64,000 bases of DNA, taken from Xiphophorus maculatus (lineage: Eukaryota > Chordata > Actinopteri > Cyprinodontiformes > Poeciliidae). Shown here one piece after another: positions 36,884-54,796 of the stretch. The first letter of the stretch is position 1. Each line of letters begins with the position of its first letter. The DNA is taken from contig NC_036455.1 of NCBI RefSeq assembly GCF_002775205.1, positions 3,386,501 through 3,450,500 on the forward strand, written 5' to 3'. The translations under genes and the position numbers were made by a program. The notes beneath the pieces are model-generated. The model ran no database searches. It saw nothing but the letters and a program-made list of their open reading frames with translations, and was not told where the DNA came from.

Positions 36884-37459
36884 TCATCTCTTTGCAATAG
36901 ACTTCTCTGTCTTAAAATGGGAGGTTTGATGAGCCTTTAGAGTACTTTCTCTTGCAAAGCTCTTCCCGCAGGTAAGGCAGGAGTATTCAGAGCTGAGAGC
37001 TTTCAGAGGGCGAGGGCGATGGAGGTCTTTTTTGTGAGCTCGCAAGGCTTCAACTGTGGCAAACATACAATTACAGTCGTCTTCAGGACAGGGAATTTTA
37101 CACTCCACAGACGAAGTCGAGTCAGGGTATTCTTTTGCAACGTCTTCTTGCTTGATTTTCTTATCAACTTCCACCTCTTGGGAAACGGGCGTAGGTTCAC
37201 AGGCCCGCTTTTTGCCTCGTGACTCCTCAAGATCGCAGTCAGCGGTTTCCTCCTGATGCTGCAGGAGCTCGTCTTCTGTCTGGAAAACAACGCCACATTT
37301 ACAGCACTGAAACATGTCAATGTCTTCAGCTGCAGCCTCTTTCTCGGGATGCATTGCAATGCGATGTTTGCGGAGTCGAAAGGGAACGGGGAACCTGGCG
37401 CCGCAGTCAACGCAAAGAAAACGCCGCTCCCCGCAATCCTTCCGTCTGTGTTGGTTCAG
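36884..37459 (-). CDS. Zinc-finger gene exon 4 (last)
   Basis: Codons 119-309: completes finger 3 and carries fingers 4-7, ending KSIAKR and stop. The reading frame extends upstream of the internal Met at 37,354 to the acceptor TTACAG. Confidence 0.9.
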   Translation of the reverse strand: MNQHRRKDCGERRFLCVDCGARFPVPFRLRKHRIAMHPEKEAAAEDIDMFQCCKCGVVFQTEDELLQHQEETADCDLEESRGKKRACEPTPVSQEVEVDKKIKQEDVAKEYPDSTSSVECKIPCPEDDCNCMFATVEALRAHKKDLHRPRPLKALSSEYSCLTCGKSFARESTLKAHQTSHFKTEKSIAKR

Positions 37460-40400
37460 CTGTAAGACAACAAACGATCAGCACGGCTCACAATTTATGG
37501 CGAACACGTAAAACATTAGAAGAATCAGCTTTCCAACCTCGGTAAACGTGCTGAATCTTTCCTGGCAGAGGGAGCAGGAAAATGGCTTTTCTTCGGTAAA
37601 ATGTGTAGGTTGGTGCTGGCTGAGCTCTGCGGTTGTGGAGAAAGAGCTGTTGCACTTGTAGCACATGAACAGCGTATTATTCTGCAAAAAGAAAATAATT
37701 TGAAAAAATGCAAAAAAAAATTGTTTCAGAGTCAAATTTTCTTAATACTCAGTCTGTTCTTTCTCAAGTTTCACTATTTATTTGTGGCATAAATGTGCAC
37801 TGTTGTCAGGCTTTAATTATAGAACATGAAACTAGAGTATACATGCATGGACGAATGGAAACAGACTGATGCTTAAAAATAGGCAACGAATTAATATTAA
37901 GCAAATAATCAGATATTTAAACCTTTCTGAGCTAACGTTCAATAGTTTGCTTTAAAAGACTAACAAATTCACAGCTTGTTCAAACTAAACAGTGAAAAAC
38001 ATGACTATACTGAGCCTTGTAGTACTTGTATTACTTTTCCAACCATAGTTTTTCCTTCTACTTAATTTTTTAACATTATGTTTGGATACAGGACTGAACA
38101 GCCAGCTTCCTGGGCCTCTTTGTGGAGGATGTCAATAATTGTCTCACTGTTGCCAAGAAAAATAGGTATGGGCTGTCCTAAAAGTCGTTAGATGACATCA
38201 TTGCTTAATTTGAATATTTTATGAGGAGTAGAAGAAGAGAATATCAAAGTTGGCAAGACAAAAAGATTAAAAAAACTCTAAATAATATAATATAATAATA
38301 TCATATTATATAAATTCTTTTCCTGAATTTACACTACATAAATCAGTCATGCATAATATCAAATTTAACTAAAAGACAGTTATCTGAGGCATAGACATAG
38401 GAGGAGGTGAATCAGTGACTGAGGCTGTGAATCAATTCCAATGATTTATTGTAGTGAAACAAAAAAAAACCTTAAGCAACATGGTAAATTTTGAGTAATG
38501 TTTACAGCTTCTGCGATGCAGAGCAGGGTCAGCGGCAGCTTTACTTATGCGTGATTCAACTACAAAGTTACTTTTTATCTGTTCTTTTGTTGGCAGTCCA
38601 AAGAAAAGAGCTGGAGTCAGTTTTAGTTTTGACAACCTAAAGTTTAAATTATTCTCACCAATATAAAGCTGTATAACTCTGTGCTCTTCCACGGAGTGCC
38701 AACACTATAGGAAAGAGCAAAGCAATCAGAGTACATTACATATTTATTTTCTTCGGCATTCACACCCCCTCACACACTGAAATCTAAATGCTAAAGTCTC
38801 CCAAAACACAGAAGAAAGTCTCTGCATTTGTCGCTAGTCACTTTTTTGAAGAAAAAGTCGCTTGCAGTTGCTGAAAAATTATTAAATTTAGCGACAAAGT
38901 TGCCAATTTGGCAAGAGTGAATGGTCTACTGGACAGGTCACTAGTCCTTACTCCAAATATCTAAACCATAAAGTCATATTTCTGTACAAATGTTTATTCT
39001 TTTAATTGGTCTCTTATTTTTGTGACAAAGCTAATTTTGAGGTTTTATTAGCTATAAGTCCATTTATCAAAATTTACCGAAATAAATGCTTCAAATAAAT
39101 CCCTTCATGTGTAAAGGACCTACTTAAGATTTTCACCTTTTGAGTCCAATTACTGAAATAAATTAACTTAACATATTTGTTTACCTACATATAAATGTAG
39201 GTAAATTTTGGACTAAAAAAATCATAATCCCTACTCAGGTCTGTTTATAAATAAGAGAATCCTTACAACTTTTTATAACAGTACTATCCCACAAATAATA
39301 CATCTACAAAATTATTAAACTACGGTAGTAAATGTGTTATTTTTTAAATTAGCTTTCCAACAATTTTTTTTTTTCTGCACCTGAATTTCACTGAACATTA
39401 TTTGATACTAATGTAAATTTTTAGGGTAATACTGTATAGGGGTAGAAATGTTGATAAATTATGATATTTCCTATTTTATTTTATATGAATTAGAGAGTTT
39501 GCTGACACTTTTTTTGAGACATTTTTAATTTTTATACCTGCTGCAGATGACGCTTGTACTCGTCCCGATGGTTCCTCTTGATGTGTCTCTCCTTGGATTT
39601 GAGGTCTTTGAAAATGATCAGGCAATGGAAACACTGCAGACTCTCATGGAGATCTGTAGTGCAGACGACAGACTTAGAAAGTAGTGCATGTTTAGTAAGG
39701 TGTTTATTAAAAGTATTCACCCAGATTAAAATGTTTCCTTTTACCTTTTTTCCTTGCTTTTACATATAAAGAATGATTAACTCACCTAGAGTTTGCTAAA
39801 ATGCATGTGACAGATCACTAGCTTAATCTAAATACTGATTGTAACTGGTGAATATTTTGCAATCACTTCCTTTACGTTAAATATTTATCTTTAATTATCA
39901 TTATTTTGTAGAAATACATTTTTACTTTGGATTAAAGCCCAGACACCCTACGGAGAAAACCCATTTCGGCCGTTGTATCCGTGATCTCGTTTGTCAAGAC
40001 CCAAAGCTCATGACCATAAATGAGGGTGGGAATGTAGATTGTCCGGTAAATCGAGAGCAAAGCTCTACATTAAATGTAACGGACCGGTACAACGCCCGCT
40101 TCACTGCAGACGCTGCGCCAATCCGCCCATCGATCTCCCGCTCCCTTCTTCCCTCATTCGTGAACAAAATCTTGAGATACTTGAACTCCTCCACTAGGGG
40201 CAGGACACCCCCCTTGACCCGGAGAAGGCACTCTACCCTTTTCCGGCTCAAGACCATGGCCTCAGATTTGGAGGCACTGATCCTAATCCCGGCCGCTTCA
40301 CACTCGGCTGCGAACCGCTCCAGCGAGAGCTGCAGATCACGACCTGATGAAGCCAATAGGACCACATCATCCGCAAAAAGCAGAGATGAGATCCTAAGGC

Positions 40401-41557
40401 CACCAAATCGGATCCCCTCAGCACCTTGGCTGCACCTAGAAATTCTGTCCATGAAAGTGATGAACAGAATCGGTGACAAAGGGCAGCCATGGCGGAGTCC
40501 AACTCTCACCGGAAACGAGCCCGACTTACTGCCGGCAATGCGGACCAGACTCTGACACCGGTCATACAGGGACCTGACAGCCCGTATCAAAGGGCCCGGT
40601 ACCCCATACTCCCGGAGAACCCCCCACAGGGCTCCCCGAGGGACACGGTTGAACGCCTTCTCCAAGTCCACAAAACACATGTAGACCGGTTGGGCGAACT
40701 CCCGTGCACCCTCCAGGACCCTGCCGAGGGTGTAGAGCTGGTCCAGTGTTCCACGACCAGGACGAAAACCTCAGGAACCTCTTCCTGAATCCGAGGTTGA
40801 ATTATCCGACGGACCCTCCTCTCCAGGACCCCTCAATGGACCTTGCCAGGGAGGCTTAAGACTGTGACCCCTCTATAATTGGAGCACACCCTCCGGTCCC
40901 CCTTTTTGAACAGGGGGACCACCGCCCCAGTCTGCCAATCCAGGGGAACTGCCCCCGATGTCCATGCAATATTGCAGAGTCATGTCAGCCAGCACAACCC
41001 TACAACATCCAGAGCCGTAAGGAACCCAGGACAAATCTCATCCACCCCACTGATTATAGTAGGATATTCTTCTTAATTATTTTATTTTCTCTCTGACATT
41101 TTACTTAATTTCATTTCATCTAGGTCTGGACTTTGATTTCCACAACATACCAAAGAATATGTTTCAACCACCTCTTCTGAATTTAAGAATAAATCTTTGA
41201 GGGAAAAACACAAAATAAAAACATCAAGGGGGCAAGCATTGAAGCTTGGAGAAGTCCAACTTAATAAACAGCTGTAACAGATCAATACTCATGAACTTTA
41301 CAGAGAAACATGTACATTTTGAATAAGAAGACCAATGAAGGTTACTAATTCAGCCTAAAATGTTCCAACATTATGTTTTATTCTAAAAGCTTACAAAGAA
41401 GACAGAGAAGACTTGTGACATTTCATGTTCTTTGTAGTAATAGTACAGTAAATATCAGCTTACAGTACTCCGGGCCGCCCACAGGGCCAGATTTGGTCTC
41501 TGCAGAAGAGGACTTCATTTCATTTCCAACAACCACTTGCTCTATTTTCATTTCCAT
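36884..41557 (-). CDS. Seven-zinc-finger C2H2 protein, 309 aa, four coding exons
   Basis: Probable nuclear DNA-binding protein. Exons at 41,464-41,557, 39,538-39,653, 37,538-37,681 and 36,884-37,459 join in frame to 309 residues. Finger ligands: C39/C42/H55/H60; C77/C80/H93/H97; C106/C109/H122/C127 (C2HC); C134/C137/H150/H155; C170/C173/H186/C193 (C2HC-like); C242/C247/H260/H265; C279/C282/H295/H299. Linkers are mostly not TGEKP, so this is unlike large KZFP arrays. Between fingers 5 and 6 is an acidic/basic spacer with GKKR and IKQE at 220-223, a SUMO consensus. There is no KRAB, SCAN, BTB or ZAD domain. I do not recognise the orthologue. The start codon is the first in-frame ATG, a few dozen bases inside the first exon. 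Confidence 0.88.
37538..37681 (-). CDS. Zinc-finger gene exon 3
   Basis: Codons 71-118: finger 2 and the first part of finger 3, EEKPFSCSLCQERFSTFTE. The donor is GAG|GTTGGA, a poor consensus, but the finger is completed exactly by LNQHRRKDC of exon 4. Confidence 0.85.
37682..39537 (-). other. Zinc-finger gene intron 2
   Basis: 1.9 kb of AT-rich intron with no recognisable gene or repeat structure. Confidence 0.6.
39538..39653 (-). CDS. Zinc-finger gene exon 2
   Basis: Codons 32-70: finger 1 (QCFHCLIIF, then RHIKRNH). Acceptor CTACAG joins to TAT in phase with exon 1. Donor GTATAA. Confidence 0.85.
39932..41057 (-). pseudogene. LINE reverse-transcriptase fragment (5'- and 3'-truncated)
   Basis: A 228-codon open stretch (39,994-40,680) carries RT motifs in order: FVDLEKAFNRVPR (motif A Asp), LRHGCPLSP (motif B), LLFADDVVLLAS (motif C) and FKYLKILFT (thumb-side motif). 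RT-like sequence continues on both sides in other frames: upstream as far as about 41,057 with stops, and downstream as an ELW-type motif near 40,010-39,950. It therefore has frameshifts and cannot encode a full ORF2. No endonuclease is visible. The clade is uncertain, perhaps I/Nimb-like. Same strand as its host gene, in intron 1 of the zinc-finger gene. Confidence 0.85.
41464..41557 (-). CDS. Zinc-finger gene exon 1 (start codon)
   Basis: MEMKIEQVVVGNEMKSSS to PEY, no domain. Two close ATGs (41,557 and 41,551); the first is taken. Donor GTAAGC. Confidence 0.78.
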
Positions 41558-41759
41558 CTTGATGCTTTCACCGAGCTCAGATCCACATCAAACTGCAAGA
41601 TAAGCACAAAATTGTCATTAAAAACAACTTAAATACGAAACATTATTAAAAGGACAACTGAACACGTCATAACTGCGTTATATCTCTAAAATACTCGGGT
41701 GTAAACTCTTTAGCATCAATGATTGCGGTAAATATTAAACGTTGTAAAATTACGACAAC

Positions 41760-42010
41760 CGTTGCACCACGATGGAGGACACAGGGGAGCGCGCGGCACA
41801 AGCTGCGCCATTTGGTTTCAACTTTAAAAATAATTGAATGAAAAAATATTTTCTATGCCCGTTGTATAATTTATGCGGTGGTTAAATGATCAATCTTTCA
41901 CATAAAACAAATCCAAACTTGCTTTAGCACTATCTGCAGCGTCCACGGAAACGAAGCTGTTGTTCAGCCCCCGTCACGTGACGTGGGAATAGAAGATCTC
42001 GCGAGATTAG
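41760..42010 (-). promoter_or_regulatory. Zinc-finger gene promoter candidate
   Basis: GC-rich island 200-450 bp upstream of the start codon. Contains TCTCGCGAGA (41,997-42,006), a known CpG-promoter element; GTCACGTGAC (41,973-41,982), a perfect palindromic E-box of USF/TFE3/TFEB type, followed by TGACGTG; and a YY1-like CAAATGGCG on the minus strand (near 41,815). Transcription start not determined. Confidence 0.6.
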
Positions 42011-42045
42011 AGTTCGCCACTACACAGCTAGAGCAGCGAGATTAT

Positions 42046-42640
42046 ATGGCACTGATCTTGAGTACCCAAAAATTGTACTCAAGTAAGAGTAGCACTACTA
42101 CAGCTAATTTTTACTCAAGTAAACATAAAAAGTAGAAAATTCAAGAAATTAAGAGTGACATACGTAAGGTGGCATAAAAAGACTACTAAAGTACTTAGTA
42201 ATATTTTAAATAAGTAATAGAAGGTAGTAGCAATGATTGATAATCAAAATATCAATCATGTCATATTTAAAAAATTACATTAGACTAAAACGTAAAAATA
42301 CATGGGAATATTGATATGTTAAAACTCAAAATGAAAGTAATTCATATAAATAACACAATTACAAAATAGAATCAGGCAAAAGTAAAATTTTTTCTATATA
42401 AAACTTATAAAATTTAAACAAAAAACTGCAGATCTGCAGGAAATTACCAGATACAGACACTGTTGGTGTCTGTATCTGGTAATTTCTTTGGTTAAAATAA
42501 GCTTGTTCTTCATTCAGTGAAGTTGCTCACAGTGAGAGTAGAAATACTTCACAATAAAATTACTTAAGTAAAAGAGTAAAATTAGTCCTAAAAGTAATTT
42601 CCCCCCCCCCCAAAAAGTCACTCGGGTTTCTTTGTAATTC
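42046..42640. repeat. Dispersed repeat, family G copy 1
   Basis: ACTCAAGTAAGAGTAGCACT and TTTTTACTCAAGTAAAC motifs recur (often reversed) at 45,781-46,262 and around the LTR insertion (52,381-52,475). Typical of an AT-rich hAT-like fish MITE. Ends with a 10-bp C run at about 42,601. Confidence 0.5.
42440..42486. repeat. Perfect hairpin, 21-bp arms, 5-nt loop
   Basis: Left arm 42,440-42,460 (core CCAGATACAGACAC), loop TGTTG, right arm 42,466-42,486 an exact complement. Confidence 0.92.
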
Positions 42641-43662
42641 TCTACAACATTAACCTTGATCTGCCTGGTGTGTTTGTTGATGTTAGTTGACTATTGAGAA
42701 TTGGAACAGCCATATTCATACTCAGATTAAACTACACAGATTGAATCAATTTACTAGTTAGATTTTTGGAAGCAATTGTTTTCCATAGATTTATTGAAAA
42801 GGAAGAAGGGGATGAGTAAAACTGCATGCCACACTTCCCAGATTTCTATTTATGCTCTATGGTGGTCTGTCACACACAATCCTCTTAAATACATTGAAGT
42901 TTGTGATTGTTTTGCAACTAAATGTAGAAAAATTACCCTTCCAGCACCATCTTATCCTAAAGACACCATAGTTCCTAACAAACTACGTTTCTCTCACACT
43001 GGTAGGTATACTTGCAGTTCCTAATCTATCTAAATAAATGAGAACCATATCTTTCATCTGCTCCTATCTTATTGAACCAGCTCCTCTGACAAGTTCTGAA
43101 TGAAACACTGAAAATCAATTTTGTGATTCAAAACTATGTCAAAGGTAAAGACCTAATATCTTTGATCAAACAGAAAATAACTTAATATAGTGGTTATAAT
43201 TAGATTCATGTCTGTATGCCTTAAATACATTTAAATTTTAGCAGTCCTTCAATTTGGATGATTCCTGTCAATATCAAAGTAATCCCCCACAAACCATCTT
43301 TAAAGATCCAAAATGTTCTGCTTGTATTTTTCAAATTTAAAGATTTTCTTTTAAATCCACTCTTTCACAGATTTTGTATGAACCTAGAATACATATCCTA
43401 CAAATTTAGTAACTATTTATTTTATAAATCAGACCGTTTTTTACTTGGAAACTCCTACTACCCTTCATTTTTGTGAATTATTAGCATGGGTTTCAATATT
43501 TAAAGTATTTTCATGTGGATAGATCTGGTCCATAAGACTGAAATAAAAATATTAGCATCTCGGCATCAATTTTCTTTTCCACATACTAAAATTCTAAAGT
43601 AATACAAAAAAATCCAAACAATTCAACTCTTAAAATCAACCAATAGTTTCAGGTAATGGATC

Positions 43663-43668
43663 TTTATT
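43663..43668 (-). terminator. ndufv1: ndufv1 poly(A) signal
   Basis: AATAAA on the minus strand about 155 bp past the stop codon. Confidence 0.7.
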
Positions 43669-43821
43669 GGTATTTTCACCGAACACGACAGAAGTGTGAA
43701 TCGAAGCTTCCTGATGAGGCGAAAAGACAGTATATCATCTTTAGTTTAAATATTTCTCACATACATAAGGTTAAGAGCGTTTAGAGGCAGAAGAAAGAAA
43801 TCAAAAAGTTGAGAACGAGAT

Positions 43822-50672
<6,851 letters not shown>

Positions 50673-52088
50673 CCTTCCAGCAGAAAACACAAAGAGCAGC
50701 AGCTTTAAAACTTCAGCATCAGAGCTCTCAAGTTATTTTAATTCAAGAAGACAGAAATAGAAATCATTTTTTCATCTGAAAATGAAAAAAAAAGCTATTA
50801 TTGGACAAATATTTTCCATAACACACAGCTCTTCATGTCAAGAACAGAAACGTGAGGATTGAAGTGTACTTCTAGTGGCTAGTGAAAATACAGAGTTAAA
50901 ATAAAACATCCAACAAATTTATAAGATATATGTAGTTATCACACATTTAGGATCCAATAATTGCCCCATCTTGTTTGTACACAAACCATTACTAAATGTA
51001 AACAAACTTATCTTGCAGAACCTCCTGGACAAGGTTGCAAATCTACAAAATGTAAAATTATCTTGTAATCTTTTAAATTGGTCTTTGTCAGTAGTTCTCC
51101 AGGCTGTTTGAATGTCTTTCTAAGTTTCTTTTTTGGCTTCGATGGCTTTACCACTCACTTTATATGCAATCTTTGTGGTTGACCTTTTCAAAATATTGGG
51201 AAAAATTTAGGAAAAACTGGGCTAGTATACCACAAAAGCAGCAAGTTCTGTTGCTTTTGCATATTTGACCAAACCTATGAAGCTTTTGGTGTATTTAAGT
51301 ATGTTGTACTGGTGCAGAGTTATCAAATATATTTGTAATTCAGTAAATTTATGACCGTGTTTTTTTTTTTTTTAAAAAGAAACGTTTTAAGTCAATTGAG
51401 GGCTGTTTTTCTCTATTTTAATCAATGTTTTTATTTTTTTGAAACAAAAAATTAAAACTGAAAAATTATTTTGAACCTCGGAAAACAAATTATACATAAA
51501 ATATACTTTTTTATTTAGCTCAGATAATTGTTTTATTCAATTAAATAAAAGCATATTGTGTCGTAATTAAAATCTCAAAGTAAAATCCACAAAAATAATA
51601 AGTGCCAAAATAAGACACTTATCGATGGTTACATCACGTTAACCTTAAAAACAAAAACACTTAAAAACAAAAACAACATGGCTGTAACTTTTAAGAATAA
51701 TCCCACAATTATACTTATTTTGATATTTCAGAGATTGCCTTTGTATTGTTACGTCAGATGTACAAAGTAAGCTAAAATGGGAAGAGAAATTGTGATCAAA
51801 GTAGTTCAGTTGTTGCAATTAAAATTACATATATATATACTAAACAAAAAAAGGTATTAATACACAGGGATTGTGTTGATCAAACTGACCTCGGTGCTGA
51901 CATGCTAACTATAGTTAGCATAGCGGTTAACCTTGTAGTGGAATTAAAGCAGCGGACCCACGGAGCTACATGCTAATTTCACACACATAAGCGCTAACTG
52001 GTTAATTCACTGTATATCTATCAGAGGCAGATATCTAACCTGCAGCAAGAGTCAACAATAACCAACAAAAACAATCCGCCTAACTTAC

Positions 52089-52160
52089 CTTCTGTCTACG
52101 TTAGCGGTTTATGAAACACAGCTCTACAGGAAGCAGAGCGAGTGACCCGGATATAGTTAA
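52089..52160 (-). promoter_or_regulatory. ndufv1: Probable ndufv1 5'UTR exon and promoter
   Basis: Minus strand reads CGCTAACGTAGACAGAAG then GTAAGTTA, a strong donor, 1.4 kb upstream of the coding start. Just upstream are ETS-like GGAAG/CCGGAT-type motifs. The acceptor of the 5'UTR part of exon 1 would lie near 50.7 kb. Inferred only. Confidence 0.45.
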
Positions 52161-52226
52161 TAACAGAGCCGCAGAGGTGGAAGAAGAAAAAATTCAGAAC
52201 ATTAATCTGACCCTACAGAGCATATG

Positions 52227-52259
52227 TAACCTTACCAAACAACATGTTTGGTAAGGTTA
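52227..52259. repeat. Perfect hairpin, 15-bp arms, 3-nt loop
   Basis: TAACCTTACCAAACA, ACA, then the exact complement. Just upstream of the putative ndufv1 promoter. Confidence 0.9.
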
Positions 52260-52471
52260 TTTAATAGGGCCTGGAATATATTTTAACTCATAAGAATGAA
52301 TGGAATTTTTAAATTTGTGAATCTTATGTTGTGTTATATGTGAATAGAAATAGGCTGTGACTCAATTATATATTACATTTACATTTACTCAGTTACATTT
52401 AGTTGAAAAAAAAATACTACAGAGTACTTTTTAGCTTTACTTGAGTAATATTATTATGAATACTGCTACTC

Positions 52472-52475
52472 TTAC
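52472..52475. repeat. LTR element target-site duplication, left
   Basis: TTAC directly before the TG of the left LTR. Confidence 0.75.
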
Positions 52476-53013
52476 TGTTGTTGCGCAACACCCCCCCCCT
52501 CCTTTCTGTCTCTACTCTCTCACTCTCGTACTTCCTCTTCTGAGAGGGGAGATGTGCTACCAGCTCTCCATCTAACGGGTTAATTGAGTTTCCTAAATCT
52601 GCCGGGATTTACCCTGTCCAGAACTGAAGTAAACTCTGTTTAAGCTGGTTTCGAGAAACGATTCACCTGATTTTTAACGGCCTACATCCAGGTGTCTCAC
52701 CCTTCTTCCCTCTGTGAATTAGCCAGACTGAGCAGCCTACAGCCAACTAGTTTCACAGAGCACACCTGTTAACGGTCGCTCGTTCTCTTATTTTACAACT
52801 TGCATTTGTTATTGAACCAGGTAGGTTTTAGTGACTCGGGCGAGTCCCAAGGATGACGTTTTAAATTTGGGCTACCAGCAACTTAAAAACATTTTAAACT
52901 TTTTCCTCTCCAGAATCAAACATCACAGCTATTTTACAACCATCAAAGAACTTTAAGGTGACTCATTAACTGAATGTCCACAACATCTTTTAGATTTTCT
53001 TTATGCTAAATAT

Positions 53014-53019
53014 TTTATT
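53014..53019 (-). terminator. LTR poly(A) signal (left LTR)
   Basis: AATAAA on the minus strand, about 690 bp past the TATA box. If used, R would be roughly 0.65 kb and U5 about 0.5 kb. Confidence 0.5.
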
Positions 53020-53198
53020 AGTAAGGCATTTTTGCAAGGGTCAGTACAGCTTAATTCAGTAGCAGAAATAATCAAATAAGTAAAATCAATCATCTAGTCT
53101 GTCTTTCCCTACTGCTGACACTGAAAACTAAAAAAAGGGAACCTTTGAGAGAGACGGACGGAGCCTGGCGCCTCGAACCCCAGACCTGGCACGACGAC

Positions 53199-53402
53199 GA
53201 AGAAGGTGCTGCAGCAGGAGGAAGACGCCGATCGATGAAGGCCAGGATCTCCGCAGGTCTGATGATGAAGAAGGTGTTGCAGCAGGAGGAAGACGCCGAT
53301 CGATGAAGGCCAGGATCTCCGCAGGTCTGATGATGAAGAAGGTGTTGCAGCAGGAGGAAGACGTTGATCAGCGAAGGCAGGAATCTCTGTAGGTCTGATG
53401 AG
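53199..53402. repeat. Three tandem 68-bp repeats inside the LTR
   Basis: Units start GAAGAAGGTG at 53,199, 53,267 and 53,335. The first two are almost identical and the third has diverged. Copy in the right LTR at 57,011-57,214. Confidence 0.9.
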
Positions 53403-53700
53403 CCTCCTCTCCGCATGGATGGTGAGGTCACACAGGACTTGGTGCTGGCAGGAAGGAAGGCACCAGTTCTTCTTCTTTGTCTTTGCCTTTGTCTTCATCT
53501 TTGTCTTTGGGGTCTGAACCCAGCCGATGAGAGAAGTGCGATTTGAAGCCACAGGTTGTGGGGCTGACGGGTTGGTCCCCATGGCCGGACAGTCTTCGGC
53601 TCCGTGGCCCCGGCTCTTCTTCAGCTGCAGAGTTCTTTGTCCATCTCTTGGCTCGAAGCTGCCCGGAGGATCCAACGAACGGTTCCTCTTTTGCACTCAC

Positions 53701-53708
53701 CTTTTATA
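53701..53708 (-). promoter_or_regulatory. LTR TATA box (left LTR)
   Basis: TATAAAAG on the minus strand, about 1.1 kb into the LTR. Implies U3 of about 1.1 kb. Confidence 0.65.
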
Positions 53709-54564
53709 GGGTTTCTGACTGCTTAGACAGATGATCTCATATCCATCACTGTCTTACAGACATTTCCTGATGTCTGTGCTAATGTCTCAGGGTTGCTCAA
53801 CCTCCTATGTCCATTGCCTGCACAACCTTTCACCTACTCTCTAAATAAGGCGTTGATCATCTCTGCTCTCCTGTTAGTTCCTTGCCTTTCACCTTTCACC
53901 TACTCTCTACCTCCAACATATCAGTGATGTTTAATTGCAGTTACACCTTTTACACCATTTCAAGTTCAATGTCAAAATCACATTTATATCACATTTATTT
54001 TCTTTAGCTTCTTTGATTTAGCATTCATTTATAATTTTATAACCATAACTTATATCACATTTATTTTCTTCAGCTTCTCTGATTTATCATTCATTTATGA
54101 TTTTATAACCATAACTTATTAATTATACTTATTATAATCTTAATGTGAGTTATTACAGATGTTTTTCTGAAAAGAAACCAAGAATAATACATGATTCTAA
54201 TTATTTGATGCCAAAGTTACAGTTACTTGTTTTTCTTGTAACTGTTCCCACAAATGTTCGTGTAAATATTATTACAAGTAAACCAATATTAATATAAGTA
54301 TTTTACTTTGAATCTTATCAAATTACCAAAATGTTTAGATTTCATTCTTTAAACTTTCATGATTTAAAATAAGGAATAGTCTCAGCTATTTTTTATAAAT
54401 CTGCAGGCTGGAACTTACTTCCTCTTTTTCCAGGAAACCTGCTTTTCCTGTTTAATGACTCTTTCTGACTGACTATGATTTCTTATGATTAGATAGAAAA
54501 AAGTAGAATTAAAGCAAAGTTTGCATGAGACAAAAACAACACACACAACTAGATTTATTTTATT

Positions 54565-54748
54565 GACACTTAAGTCTACTGTTGGGCCTAGATGTCACTT
54601 GAGTGATTCATTTTAAAGATAACTTTATTTATTATTACTGTTAAACTAACTTTATTGACACTTAAGTCTACTGCTGGGCCCTGATGTCACTTGAGTGATT
54701 CATTTTAAAGATAACTTTATTTATTATTACTGTTAAACTAAAATCTCC
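54565..54748. repeat. Two tandem 92-bp repeats inside the LTR (U3 end)
   Basis: GACACTTAAGTCTACTG starts each unit (54,565 and 54,657). Duplicated U3 blocks often act as enhancers in LTRs. Same pair in the right LTR at about 58,377-58,560. Confidence 0.85.
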
Positions 54749-54786
54749 AGCATGGGGAAGTGGGATGAGCTCGGATTTTCTTGACA

Positions 54787-54796
54787 CCCCCTCCAC
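54787..54796 (-). promoter_or_regulatory. Polypurine tract of the LTR element
   Basis: GTGGAGGGGG on the minus strand immediately before the U3 start TGTCAAG. A second copy of the tract plus U3 start lies at 54,956-54,970. Confidence 0.8.

Larger units (their letters stand above)
42011..43662. other. Intergenic region between zinc-finger promoter and ndufv1 3' end
   Basis: AT-rich. Contains family G repeat DNA and a 42-bp hairpin. No host gene seen. Confidence 0.65.
52476..54786 (-). repeat. Left LTR (3' LTR of the minus-strand element)
   Basis: 2,311 bp. Contains three 68-bp repeats (53,199-53,402), two 92-bp repeats (54,565-54,748), a TATA box at 53,701 and an AATAAA at 53,014. Ends with a 12-bp palindrome TGTTGCGCAACA near its U5 terminus. 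Confidence 0.95.

Noticed and set aside
40010..40555. 181-codon plus-strand frame
   Set aside because: Antisense of the LINE reverse-transcriptase fragment, which shows the RT motifs on the minus strand.
53428..53700. 90-codon frame in the LTR as a gene
   Set aside because: No ATG, overlaps the 195-codon frame, and is confined to LTR DNA; kept only as an observation about the LTR.
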